A stretch of DNA of 64,000 nucleotides from Deltaproteobacteria bacterium YD0425bin51 (GCA_002753225.1 PDZS01000002.1:151129-215128); one strand, 5' to 3'. Numbered from the stretch's first letter, positions 1 through 9,824 are shown. Numbers and translations are program-made. The notes: generated by a model from the sequence alone, not told the origin.

Positions 1-131
1 TCGCCAAAAGTAAGGGTTTCATATGATGTCACCTTTTCATCTGTCCATTCTTTAGGGATTCTTAAGGCCACTCGTTCTGGAAATTTTTTAGCATTTTCAA
101 ATATAATGTGAGCTACATTTTGATTCTGCAT
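1..131 (-). CDS. AMP-dependent synthetase/ligase (acyl-CoA synthetase-like), N-terminus only, runs off left edge
   Basis: Minus-strand translation from ATG at 131: MQNQNVAHIIFENAKKFPERVALRIPKEWTDEKVTSYETLTFG, typical N-terminus of AMP-binding enzymes. Confidence 0.65.
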   Translation of the reverse strand, partial: MQNQNVAHIIFENAKKFPERVALRIPKEWTDEKVTSYETLTFG

Positions 132-146
132 GTTATTTCTCTTATT

Positions 147-1253
147 TTATATTTTTTTTATGAAAAGACCATATTGGCGGATCAAATCATCTGGTCTGGT
201 AAAAATTTTTGCTGCGATTTTTTTTGATGGATTATCAGCACGCATTGTTGAGCCTGCCATAAATTTATAGTCTTCCTTAGCCCACTCTGCCGATGCAAAA
301 TTTATAGTAGAAAAAAGCCCTGCTTTACGATATTTTGGGTGTACTCCGCCGCTTTTTGAAATAAACATGGGATTTTTTAAAAGAGGAAAATGCTTTTTGT
401 ATTCAAGCTGGTTTTGTGGAACAAAATTTTTATATTCTTGCCTGCAAATTGGGCTATAATCTGGATAAGAAATTATAAAACCTGCAATTTTATCTTCTGA
501 ATCTATAGCTAAAACCGAAGTTTTAGGACAAAATTTATTGGCAAAAGATTTCCCAAAATAATGTTTGAAAGTTTCAAATGCAATACCTGAATATGCAAAA
601 TTATTTGAAAATACTATATCGCAATACTCATATAACTTGGGTATATTCTCCAGCCAATATTCAGGAGTTAGCTGAAATAGTTTAAGCTCCAGCTCTTTTG
701 CATGTTCAAAAGGATTTATAAATTTGGATCTAAAATTTTCCAGTACTCCATCTAAGTTCCCAGTATAGCTCAAATATTCTTTTACTAAAGTGTATCCTAA
801 TTCCTGGATTATTTTTTGATAATAAGGGGGATTATAGGGTTCTCCGGGGAAATATCCTGCTTCAAAATGATTTAATCTTATTCTATTTGCTCCAAAAGTA
901 GTGAAGTTAATAGGACCATAGATCATTTCTGCGCCTTTGTTTTTTGACCATGATTCAAAATCTTTAAAGAGTTTTTTATTCGGCTCTAAAACATCTTTTG
1001 TTTCCCAATAGCCGAAATATGCTACTTTTTTATCGTCTATTGTCTGTTTGGGGTTGTAAAAACCACAGAGTCTTGCTTGTCCAGCCTCTACTCCAAGCCA
1101 AGCATTACAGACTTTAAAATAAGGATTATTTAGACTAAATGAATATTCTATTTCTTCAGGTTGTTCAGGCATCCAATTAGGATCATCCTTGTAAACTGAT
1201 AATGCTATGTTATGAAATTCCTTTGGGAATTCATTTTGTGGCTGCCATTCCAT
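147..1253 (-). CDS. GNAT-like N-acyltransferase family protein
   Basis: ORF track; 368 aa with GNAT-like C-terminal segment (VLAIDSEDKIAGFIISYPDYS...GVHPKYRKAGLFSTI). Confidence 0.55.
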   Translation of the reverse strand: MEWQPQNEFPKEFHNIALSVYKDDPNWMPEQPEEIEYSFSLNNPYFKVCNAWLGVEAGQARLCGFYNPKQTIDDKKVAYFGYWETKDVLEPNKKLFKDFESWSKNKGAEMIYGPINFTTFGANRIRLNHFEAGYFPGEPYNPPYYQKIIQELGYTLVKEYLSYTGNLDGVLENFRSKFINPFEHAKELELKLFQLTPEYWLENIPKLYEYCDIVFSNNFAYSGIAFETFKHYFGKSFANKFCPKTSVLAIDSEDKIAGFIISYPDYSPICRQEYKNFVPQNQLEYKKHFPLLKNPMFISKSGGVHPKYRKAGLFSTINFASAEWAKEDYKFMAGSTMRADNPSKKIAAKIFTRPDDLIRQYGLFIKKI

Positions 1254-1267
1254 GATATTTGTCCTCC

Positions 1268-3853
1268 TTATTTTTTCATGTTGATTCTTTCAATTGTTCC
1301 TTTTTCCCCATCCATGCGAACTAATTCCCTATCATGTAGAATTTTTGTTAACCCAGGGATATTAACAATAGCTGGGATTCCAAGCTCACGAGCAACAACT
1401 GCTGAATGCGAAAGTGTAGAACCTCTTTCAACAAGAATCCCTCCTGCAGTTGGAAAAAGAGGCGCCCATCCAGGGTCTGTTCTTATTGTGCATAAAATTT
1501 GTCCATTTAAATCAAGTTCATCTTCTGGTGAAAAAATTAACTTAATTGTTTTCTCCACTTTACCGGGATAACAGCCTATCCCTTTTAAAATATTATCTGT
1601 TGTAGAAATTTCTTTAGCCGAATGATATTCATATTTATTATTATGATAAACAGGTCCAACTGTAGTAAAATGATGTGGAAGTTCTTGTGATTTGTATGAC
1701 TCATATTCTGCTTTACGTGTAGCAACTAATGGCTTAAAAATAGATTGAATACTTCTTCCTTCCATGTAAGTTTCTAATTCTTCAACAGTAAGATAAAAGA
1801 TATCTCTTTTGTCTTCTAAAAGTCCATAAAATGCTAGTTGTCTCCCTATTTCAGCATAAATATCCCTGGCAAGTCCAAAAACTCTGGTACGCATCAAACG
1901 AAGATTTTCACGATTCTTTACAGCGCCTCGTAATTTTTTTAAATCGCTTTTAAATTTAATTAGCTTTCTTTTTCCAAATTTAGTTTCTATTGCATTGAAT
2001 GCTTCTTTTTCAGCCTCATATCTAAATTTCATCTCTTTTTCAGATAGATTATTTATAGAAAGATCAGGACGTTTTAAAAAATTTTTAATTACAGCAAACA
2101 TAAAGGAAGGGTCCTGGCGGAGAGTTATTGATTCTAACTTTAATTCTCCTATACATCGGTCACCATATAATTCAATATATTCAAGGCATTTCTGATAAAA
2201 TTCAGAATCACATATTTGAATTGCATTTAGAAGATTATGGTTTTCAATTTCAGCAAAAAGATTTAATAAATCTGGTTTATTCCTTATTTCAGCACATAAG
2301 CGGAGTAAAAATTTAGTAGGTTCTGTGCTTTCAATACCTTCCTCACCTGACATAAGATTATTTTGTAAGATAACATGATTTTGGACTTGAGCTGATTTTA
2401 ACCATCTGTGTACTCTTCCATTCATAGTTGAGACATATATATCGTTTATTATTGGTGTCTGCCATTTGTACATCAAAAGATTTAAACGTGCAAGCTTCTG
2501 CATTAATTCCGCCATTTCAAGGGTATGTAATCTGCTTCGGTCTATCTGGTCATACTCATCTTTAAACATAGCTCTAAATTCAGAAACTAAAGCATCAATT
2601 TTTTTAAAACCAGAAATAAGCTTTACAAAAGCACGAATAAGACTTGGAAATTTTTTAATTTTCGCCTTCCACGAAATATTTTCTATAAAATCAACAGGAT
2701 CCTGAAGTCCCATCATTCTTTCCATATCTTCTTTGTTTGTTTTGAAAGAAGGAAGCGCAAGTAATGCCCTGTACCAATTATTTATATTGTAATAAACTCT
2801 TCCTTTAATTAAACCTAGTAAATTGCGTAAAACTGGCGTCATTTCTTGAACTATTTTTTTTGATATACCTAGAGTCAAAAATGTCTGCTCATATACAATT
2901 GCATAAGCTCGGCTTGCAAAGGTGAAAGTTAAAGGTGTTGTAACTCCGCAATAGCTTTCTTGGATATTTGAGTTATCCCATATGATCGTATCTCCAATTG
3001 GACTGATTGGCTGAGGTAGATTAGTTATTGGTCTTGTTTGCAGGATATAAATATCATCGCCACAAATAGTCCATTCAATATCCTGGGGGAATTGCTTTCG
3101 TTCTGAAATAATTTTGCCCAGTTCAATTAAACGCCTTAGTTCTGAATCAGTAAGACTTGAGGTTTTTTGTTTATCTGAATCCACATCAACTTTTTTGGTA
3201 CCAATTCCTGATTCTTTATCAAAGACAATTTGACAGTCTTTAGCATTTATATTGGACTTTATTTCAGAGCCATACATGTCAACTGTAAACTCATCAGTAT
3301 TGCAAATTCCTGATACAATACCTTCTCCAATTCCAAAGCATGAAGAAATCAGACCATGTCGTCTACTTCCGTTAACAGGGTGAGCTGTGAAAAAAACTCC
3401 AGATACCCTTCCATCTATCATGCGCTGGATAATAACTGCTATCTTGATATTCTCTAAACTGATACCATGTTGCTTTCTATAACTTATTGCACGGTCAGAA
3501 AAAGCTGAAGCAAAACATTTTAAGACTGAATCGCATACAGCATCTATCCCTTTTTGAAAAAGGAATGAATCCATCTGCCCTGCAAATGAAGCAAGGGCTG
3601 CATCTTCTCCGACAGCAGAAGAACGTACTGCATAAAAAGAATCTTTATTTATTCTATCTTGCAGCTCTTTTCTGATTATAGGTGACAATTCTAAATTTTC
3701 TTTGTCAGTAAAGGCTTTAGTAGTTATAACAAACCATTCAGGAACAGGAAGTTTATTTTGGGTAAGCCATGCTAAATTTTTTGCCTTTCCGCCTAAAACA
3801 GATTCATCGTAAACAGAAGCCTCCAAATCTGAAAGAATCATTTTTTCATTCAT
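1268..3853 (-). CDS. PEP/pyruvate-binding phosphotransferase, rifampin-phosphotransferase / PEP-synthase-like
   Basis: N-terminal ATP-binding region GGKAKNL...FYAVRSSAVGEDAALASFAGQMDSFL; C-terminal phosphohistidine domain GGILVERGSTLSHSAVVARELGIPAIV preceded by TDPGWAPLFPTA. Confidence 0.85.
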   Translation of the reverse strand: MNEKMILSDLEASVYDESVLGGKAKNLAWLTQNKLPVPEWFVITTKAFTDKENLELSPIIRKELQDRINKDSFYAVRSSAVGEDAALASFAGQMDSFLFQKGIDAVCDSVLKCFASAFSDRAISYRKQHGISLENIKIAVIIQRMIDGRVSGVFFTAHPVNGSRRHGLISSCFGIGEGIVSGICNTDEFTVDMYGSEIKSNINAKDCQIVFDKESGIGTKKVDVDSDKQKTSSLTDSELRRLIELGKIISERKQFPQDIEWTICGDDIYILQTRPITNLPQPISPIGDTIIWDNSNIQESYCGVTTPLTFTFASRAYAIVYEQTFLTLGISKKIVQEMTPVLRNLLGLIKGRVYYNINNWYRALLALPSFKTNKEDMERMMGLQDPVDFIENISWKAKIKKFPSLIRAFVKLISGFKKIDALVSEFRAMFKDEYDQIDRSRLHTLEMAELMQKLARLNLLMYKWQTPIINDIYVSTMNGRVHRWLKSAQVQNHVILQNNLMSGEEGIESTEPTKFLLRLCAEIRNKPDLLNLFAEIENHNLLNAIQICDSEFYQKCLEYIELYGDRCIGELKLESITLRQDPSFMFAVIKNFLKRPDLSINNLSEKEMKFRYEAEKEAFNAIETKFGKRKLIKFKSDLKKLRGAVKNRENLRLMRTRVFGLARDIYAEIGRQLAFYGLLEDKRDIFYLTVEELETYMEGRSIQSIFKPLVATRKAEYESYKSQELPHHFTTVGPVYHNNKYEYHSAKEISTTDNILKGIGCYPGKVEKTIKLIFSPEDELDLNGQILCTIRTDPGWAPLFPTAGGILVERGSTLSHSAVVARELGIPAIVNIPGLTKILHDRELVRMDGEKGTIERINMKK

Positions 3854-6563
3854 TTGTTTTCCCTCTTAAATCAATAATGTTAACAAATCTGCGGGCAGTA
3901 TTAAAAACTCTTTCCATAAATCCATATGATTTAACAGTATGTGCCATCATGTACATAAGCAATCTGTTTACAACTAGATCCCATACGCAGCATCTAAATC
4001 CGACCCACCATTCTTTTTCATCAATGCTGCACCCTGCTGCTATTTCTAATGCCTTTCTATGATATTCGGCATAGTATTTTAATTCTTCTTTAGTGGTCTT
4101 GTCATTTAATACAAATACAAGCAATTCTGCTAAATCGTGCTGGGGTAGATGAATTGTCGCAAGCTCCCAGTCATATGCGCAAAGAACCATTCCATCTTCT
4201 GTTTTTCTAAATGCAATATTTCTGGGATTAAAATCATTATGGATTAATGTTTTTTTCATTGGTTCAATGCGCTTCCACCATATAGGAATTCCTTGAATCA
4301 GTAACTGAAGATCGTCTATATCTTTTTCACTAAACCATTCAGGAAATTCTTGGTGTGCGTTTACTCCTAAAAGTTCCCAAAGACGTGAAAATTGCTCCAT
4401 ACGCTCTGCTGTTGGATAATGACCAATCCAATCCATTTGCTTTAATTCTTCTTCACGGCCATACCAAATACTGTGAACTTGAGAAATCCCATCTATTGCA
4501 CATTTTATATGTTTATCTTTCCAGCCTGAAACGTCATCTGCTGTATCCATAAGTATCATGTTTCTTAAAAATTCTTGAATAATTACATAAGCTTCTCTTT
4601 CATCATTTCTATAAATCCCATAAATTGTAGGAATATGTTTTGTAAAACGTGGGTCTTTTTGTTCAAAAACTGCAAGCTCTCTTATATGGCAACCTTTAAA
4701 TCCTACTTTTCCATCTATTTTTCTAAGCTCAGAAGCAAGGCGTGGATCGCATAAATTCCCTATGCTGTTTAAAGTATGAATAACTTCCACATCAGTAGGT
4801 TTAATTTTGACCATTACGTCTGCTATATGCTCTTTATCTCCTGTTGTTTCATAACGCAATCTGTAAGGATAATGACCTGCTATTTTTTTTGTTTTGCTCG
4901 ATGTAAGCTCTGTAATTATGCTTGATCCTATTTTTCCTTCATCAAGAGTTACTGCGTTAATAACTTTTATGTTAGAATCTGACATGGTTTTTTGCATTAT
5001 TTGGCTAAATGTTTGTTCGTTCAAATCAGTCAGTTTAAGATTATCAACAGGACGATTTCTCCCTAGGCGTTCATGCGCACTGGCAAATTGACCGCTTACT
5101 ATTGCTGCAAGTGTTGATAGATCTAGAGCCAAACAATAAGAGACTATTATTTCAGCAAGTTTATGCGCTTTACCTGGACCTGCACATCCCAGAACTTCTA
5201 AACATTCTCTCTGCTGGGATAGATTTGTTCCGCCTCCTACAGTACCAATTACTAAGCTTGGAAGCATCATACTAGTATATAAGCCGTCACTAGTCCGTTC
5301 AATATGGAATTGTGCAACAGAAGATTCATGGACGCTTGCAATGTCTTGTCCTAATGCAGTAAACATTGCAGCTATAACATTTGCTACATTAATGTTAAGG
5401 CCTATCATTCCAGCTTGCAAAGCCCCTGTAACACCAGCTTCAAAAGCACTCCCTACTTGTTGGGGAGTTACTTTTAATACTGCTTCCAAAATATCTCCAG
5501 GAATAAAAGCTTCTGCAATAACACGTATCCCGCGCCCTTTTATAAATGCCTGATAAGTTACTTTTTTGTCATTAGAAAGCATACCTTCAATGAAGAAGTT
5601 ATTGATTTTAATGTGCTCAAAGTATTTCATCTGATTTAAAATCCATATACATGCATTCCATGTGCATGTTGTTGTCATGTTTTGACCTGCTGCGTCTCCA
5701 GTTTGATAAACAAAATGAACATGAACATGTTTGCCTATAACTTGGGGATACAATTCTTTTAATTCAGCATAATTTGAGTGTTTTTTTGTTTGTTCACGAA
5801 TTTCTTCAAAATGCCCCCTAATCCATTCAGCAAAGAAAAAGGCAGATTCCATTTCGGCAAGAATAAACAAAGGAACTCTTAACATTCTTTGTTCAACTAC
5901 ATGCGTTGTGGTTCCTCCGCTTCTTGTAAGAACAAGAGCGCCTCTATTTACTGATGCAACAAGAGCTCCTTCTGATGTGGCAAGAGGCGTATAAAAAAGC
6001 CCTCTTGCATGTTGTCCATTTACCTTTATTGGGCCTGCAATACCAACCGGAATTTCTACAGAGCCAATAAAAGCTTCAATATTACTGGTCAGTTTTTTAG
6101 GGTCAAAGCTATTTATGGCAACCTGCTTAAGTTTTGCTCCTGTTTGTTCTCTAATGAAAGCAAGCCTCTCTTGCCTTGCTTCTTCAGTATATGCCCCTCT
6201 ACCAGGTATTTTGGGTATAGCTGAAATATCAATAGTTTTTTCATCCATTTGAATGCGGCTTGCATGAGAGGAAAAGTTTCGGTAAATAATTTCCCATATA
6301 AGAGATGAAGTCTCTTGATCCGCTGGTTTACCAAAAGCTAAGTTTTTGTCTTCTTGAGTATATATTTTAGTTAGCTGTAAGTTGAGATATCCTTGAACTT
6401 GGCTGTTTATTCTAATAGGTAGGCCGCCAAGAAACATACCTTCACATAAAATAGTTTTAATTTCGTCTTCAATTACAATAGTAACTCCATGCTTTGAAAT
6501 ATCCTGAACTGGACATAAATAAAGCTTTTTATCAATAGCTAATAATATTTTGCCCTTAAACAT
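3846..6563 (-). CDS. Fusion: PilZ-like N-terminus + HMG-CoA reductase (class I-like) + APH/choline-kinase-type phosphotransferase
   Basis: HMGR motifs: IEAFIGSVEIPVGIAGP, SNDKKV, GQD, IGTVGGGTNLSQQRECLEVLG, FASAHERLGRNRP; kinase motifs LIHNDFNPRNIAF and CAYDWE; N-terminal VQDISKHGVTI resembles PilZ DxSxxG. Confidence 0.88.
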   Translation of the reverse strand: MFKGKILLAIDKKLYLCPVQDISKHGVTIVIEDEIKTILCEGMFLGGLPIRINSQVQGYLNLQLTKIYTQEDKNLAFGKPADQETSSLIWEIIYRNFSSHASRIQMDEKTIDISAIPKIPGRGAYTEEARQERLAFIREQTGAKLKQVAINSFDPKKLTSNIEAFIGSVEIPVGIAGPIKVNGQHARGLFYTPLATSEGALVASVNRGALVLTRSGGTTTHVVEQRMLRVPLFILAEMESAFFFAEWIRGHFEEIREQTKKHSNYAELKELYPQVIGKHVHVHFVYQTGDAAGQNMTTTCTWNACIWILNQMKYFEHIKINNFFIEGMLSNDKKVTYQAFIKGRGIRVIAEAFIPGDILEAVLKVTPQQVGSAFEAGVTGALQAGMIGLNINVANVIAAMFTALGQDIASVHESSVAQFHIERTSDGLYTSMMLPSLVIGTVGGGTNLSQQRECLEVLGCAGPGKAHKLAEIIVSYCLALDLSTLAAIVSGQFASAHERLGRNRPVDNLKLTDLNEQTFSQIMQKTMSDSNIKVINAVTLDEGKIGSSIITELTSSKTKKIAGHYPYRLRYETTGDKEHIADVMVKIKPTDVEVIHTLNSIGNLCDPRLASELRKIDGKVGFKGCHIRELAVFEQKDPRFTKHIPTIYGIYRNDEREAYVIIQEFLRNMILMDTADDVSGWKDKHIKCAIDGISQVHSIWYGREEELKQMDWIGHYPTAERMEQFSRLWELLGVNAHQEFPEWFSEKDIDDLQLLIQGIPIWWKRIEPMKKTLIHNDFNPRNIAFRKTEDGMVLCAYDWELATIHLPQHDLAELLVFVLNDKTTKEELKYYAEYHRKALEIAAGCSIDEKEWWVGFRCCVWDLVVNRLLMYMMAHTVKSYGFMERVFNTARRFVNIIDLRGKTNE

Positions 6564-6565
6564 AT

Positions 6566-7723
6566 TTATCCTCCTGAAATAAATTCATACGTCTGTTCTC
6601 TTGCCCAAAGATCAATTTGGAAAATATCTTCTAAAGATGGATTTTTAATTGGTAAATGTTTTTGTAAAGTTTTTTCAATGTATTCAGGGATTTTATCAAA
6701 AGATATTCGACCTGATAAAAATGCTTCTACAGTTATTTCGTTTGCTGCATTCAATGCACAAGGAAAAGTGTGCCCAATCTTACAAGCATAAAAAGCTAAT
6801 TTCAAGCATGGAAATTTTTCAAAATCTGGAACATCAAAAGTTAATGCTCCAATTTTATGAAAATCAAGTTTGGGCTGAACTAAAGGAAGCCTTTGAGGGT
6901 ATGACATCGCATAAGCAATAGCCCCTTTCATATCAGGTACAGACATCTGGGATATAACAGAACCGTCATGATAAGCAACCATAGAATGAATTATACTCTG
7001 GGGATGAATTAAGACTTCAATTTTTTCCTCTGGAATATTAAAAAGATGTTTTGCTTCTATCACTTCTAAGCCTTTATTCATAAGCGTTGCAGAATCAATG
7101 GATATCTTTTTCCCCATCTGCCAAGTCGGGTGGCATAGAGCTTCCTCTGGTTTTATTTTTGAAAAATCAGAAGATTTCTTTTTGAGAAATGGTCCGCCAG
7201 AGGCAGTTAAAATAATTTTTGATATTTCTTCCTTCCTATGACCTTGCATACTTTGAAATATAGCGCTGTGTTCACTATCAATTGGAAGAAGTTGGACTCC
7301 CTTTTCATGTGCCATTGTCATGACAAGTTCACCTGCCATGACAAGAGTTTCCTTGTTAGCTATTGCAATGTTTTTGCCTGCTGAAATTCCGGAAATTGTG
7401 GGTTTAAGGCCAGAAGCGCCCATCATTGCCATAATAAGCATATCTATTCCGCTATAAGAAGCAGCTTGAATGTAGCCTTCTTCGCCATGCAAAATTTTGA
7501 TGCTGTTTTTATTTTGTAACTTGGATTTTAATTCAGATTTTAAAGATTTATTAAAAACAACAGCAATTTCTGGATTGAATTTTTCAATTTGGCGGGCAAG
7601 TAAGTTTATATTTTTCCCAGCAGCAAGAGCTTTTATGTTAAATTTATCTGGGAACATTTCGACAATTTTTAGGACATTACATCCAATTGACCCAGTTGAG
7701 CCAAGTATTGATATGTCTTTCAT
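6566..7723 (-). CDS. dxr: 1-deoxy-D-xylulose-5-phosphate reductoisomerase
   Basis: ILGSTGSIGCNVLKIV; ANKETLVMAGELV; PIDSEHSAIFQ; HPTWQMGKKISIDSATLMNKGLEVIEA. Confidence 0.97.
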   Translation of the reverse strand: MKDISILGSTGSIGCNVLKIVEMFPDKFNIKALAAGKNINLLARQIEKFNPEIAVVFNKSLKSELKSKLQNKNSIKILHGEEGYIQAASYSGIDMLIMAMMGASGLKPTISGISAGKNIAIANKETLVMAGELVMTMAHEKGVQLLPIDSEHSAIFQSMQGHRKEEISKIILTASGGPFLKKKSSDFSKIKPEEALCHPTWQMGKKISIDSATLMNKGLEVIEAKHLFNIPEEKIEVLIHPQSIIHSMVAYHDGSVISQMSVPDMKGAIAYAMSYPQRLPLVQPKLDFHKIGALTFDVPDFEKFPCLKLAFYACKIGHTFPCALNAANEITVEAFLSGRISFDKIPEYIEKTLQKHLPIKNPSLEDIFQIDLWAREQTYEFISGG

Positions 7724-7732
7724 AAGATAATA

Positions 7733-8545
7733 TTAAATTACTAAATATTGTTTGAAGTAATAAACAACAGGGCAGGCAAATAATAAGGCGTCAATACGAT
7801 CTAATATACCTCCATGACCTGGAAGTATATTTCCTGAATCTTTTATTTTAGATACACGCTTTAATTGAGATTCAAATAAATCTCCAGTTTGTGATATCGC
7901 ACCAATTATTATAAAGAATATAATATCTATAATCCATGAAGTGTTAGGGAAGAAATAATATTTAAATACAGAACCAACAATTATGTTAGCAAGCAGTCCT
8001 CCAATAGATCCTTCAATTGTTTTACCAGGGCTTACTGCAGGGCAAAGTTTATGTCGTCCTAGATATGATCCGGCATAATAAGCTCCAACATCTCCCATGA
8101 AAACAATTGTGAATAAAAAGGAAATCCATTGTATTCCATCTTCTCCATTACGAAGCAAAACCATGTAAGATATGAGAAGAGGTATATAGCAAATCCCAAG
8201 AATTTGTTTTGCTACAATTTCGGGGGAGTATTTATCATTTTTAAATTGTAGAATAGAAATAAAACCTGAAATTATTAAATTAAGAATGAAGAGCCATAAA
8301 ATTATTTCAAATAACTTTGTGTGAGCAGCTAAAACTATTAATGATCCAATAATAAAAGCTAAAATAGTGCTAGGTCCTATAATAACATCCTGTCTGTCAT
8401 TAAATACTATATTAAAATATTCCCATAGAGAAAGTATACAAGCTACACATACGCAGATGGTAAATACAGATGTGCCCCCGTAAAAAACTAATGAAATGAG
8501 GATTGGCAAACCAATAATACTTGTAATCCATCGTTTTAAGTGCAT
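7733..8545 (-). CDS. cdsA: Phosphatidate cytidylyltransferase
   Basis: C-terminal signature SQLKRVSKIKDSGNILPGHGGILDRIDALL; synteny with dxr/uppS. Confidence 0.95.
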   Translation of the reverse strand: MHLKRWITSIIGLPILISLVFYGGTSVFTICVCVACILSLWEYFNIVFNDRQDVIIGPSTILAFIIGSLIVLAAHTKLFEIILWLFILNLIISGFISILQFKNDKYSPEIVAKQILGICYIPLLISYMVLLRNGEDGIQWISFLFTIVFMGDVGAYYAGSYLGRHKLCPAVSPGKTIEGSIGGLLANIIVGSVFKYYFFPNTSWIIDIIFFIIIGAISQTGDLFESQLKRVSKIKDSGNILPGHGGILDRIDALLFACPVVYYFKQYLVI

Positions 8546-8551
8546 TAAATC

Positions 8552-9313
8552 TTAAACCTTTCCAAACCTTCGTTCACGATTTTGATATGCTCTAAGTATT
8601 TTTATATATTCTTCTTTACTGAAATCTGGCCATAGAGTTTCTGTTACAAATATTTCACAGTAGGCAATCTGCCACAAAAGAAAATTACTTATCCTCATTT
8701 CTCCGCTGGTTCTTATCAGCAAATCAGGATCAGGGATATTAAATGTATAAAGATGCTTGGAAATTAATTCCTCTGTTATATCAGAAATACTTATAGCTCC
8801 ATCTTTCACTTTTTTAGAAACTTCATGCACCATTCTAATTATTTCAGACCTGCCTCCATAGCTTAAAGCAAGATTTAAACACATTCCTGTATTGTTTTTT
8901 GTAAGATCCATTGTTTTGTTTAATTCTTCTTGCACATCGAGATTCAGTCTGTCTATTTGACCAATAGCATTAAGGCGGATATTATTTTCTTGAAGTTCTT
9001 TTAATTCATTTTTTAAAAATTTTTTAAGGAGGAACATAAGAGTTGCTATTTCTGCTGCTGGTCTTTCCCAGTTTTCTGTAGAGAAGGCATATAGAGTTAA
9101 ATATTTTACACCAAGTTCACGAGAGGTGCGGACGACTGTTCTTACAGCCTCTGCACCTTTCTCGTGACCTTTTGTCCTGTTTAAAAGCCGTTTTTTTGCC
9201 CATCTTCCGTTTCCATCCATAATGATAGCAACGTGTACGGGAATTTTTTTTGGATCAAGGTCAAAATTAAAACTCAAGGATTTCTTTCTCTTTTTCTTTG
9301 TGTATGTCGTCAA
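8552..9313 (-). CDS. uppS: Isoprenyl transferase (undecaprenyl diphosphate synthase); start codon uncertain, called start overlaps frr
   Basis: HVAIIMDGNGRWAKKR...ELGVKYLTLYAFSTENWERP...DLLIRTSGEMRISNFLLWQ. Confidence 0.96.
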   Translation of the reverse strand: MTTYTKKKRKKSLSFNFDLDPKKIPVHVAIIMDGNGRWAKKRLLNRTKGHEKGAEAVRTVVRTSRELGVKYLTLYAFSTENWERPAAEIATLMFLLKKFLKNELKELQENNIRLNAIGQIDRLNLDVQEELNKTMDLTKNNTGMCLNLALSYGGRSEIIRMVHEVSKKVKDGAISISDITEELISKHLYTFNIPDPDLLIRTSGEMRISNFLLWQIAYCEIFVTETLWPDFSKEEYIKILRAYQNRERRFGKV

Positions 9314-9824
9314 TCATTTTTATATGTTCATCTGTCATTTTTTGAACTTGTTCCTGACCTTTGAAAGACTCATCTTCTGTAATTTTGCTATCTTTCTTTA
9401 ATGATTTAAACTTCTCATTTATATCACGTCTTATATTTCTTACAGTAACTTTATGCTCTTCAGTAATCTTATTTAGAACTTTTACAATCTCTTTTCTTCT
9501 CTCTTCAGTAAGAGGCGGAATAGAGATGCGTACAATCTTGCCATCACTTGCTGGAGTCAGGCCAAGATCAGATTTTAATATAGCTTTTTCAATATCTTTG
9601 ATTATAGAAATGTCCCAGGGTTGGATTAAAATAAGACGGCTTTCTGGAATAGATAAAGATGCAATTTGATTTAGCGGCGTAAGTGTGCCATAATAATCAA
9701 CTCTTATACCATCCAAAAGGTTTAGTGACGCTCGTCCTGTCCTTACCCTTTTTAAATCATTTTTATAAACATTGATTGCTTTGCTCATTTTGTCTTTTGC
9801 TTCTTGCTTAATTCCATCGATCAT
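9267..9824 (-). CDS. frr: Ribosome recycling factor
   Basis: VRTGRASLNLLDGIRVDYYGTLTPLNQIASLSIPE...PPLTEERRKEIVK. Confidence 0.97.
   Translation of the reverse strand: MIDGIKQEAKDKMSKAINVYKNDLKRVRTGRASLNLLDGIRVDYYGTLTPLNQIASLSIPESRLILIQPWDISIIKDIEKAILKSDLGLTPASDGKIVRISIPPLTEERRKEIVKVLNKITEEHKVTVRNIRRDINEKFKSLKKDSKITEDESFKGQEQVQKMTDEHIKMIDDIHKEKEKEILEF

Noticed and set aside
8552-9824. 47-bp uppS/frr overlap as a real overlapping-gene feature
   Set aside because: Most likely caused by an over-extended uppS start; the conserved UppS core begins at HVAIIMDGNGRW, well inside the ORF.
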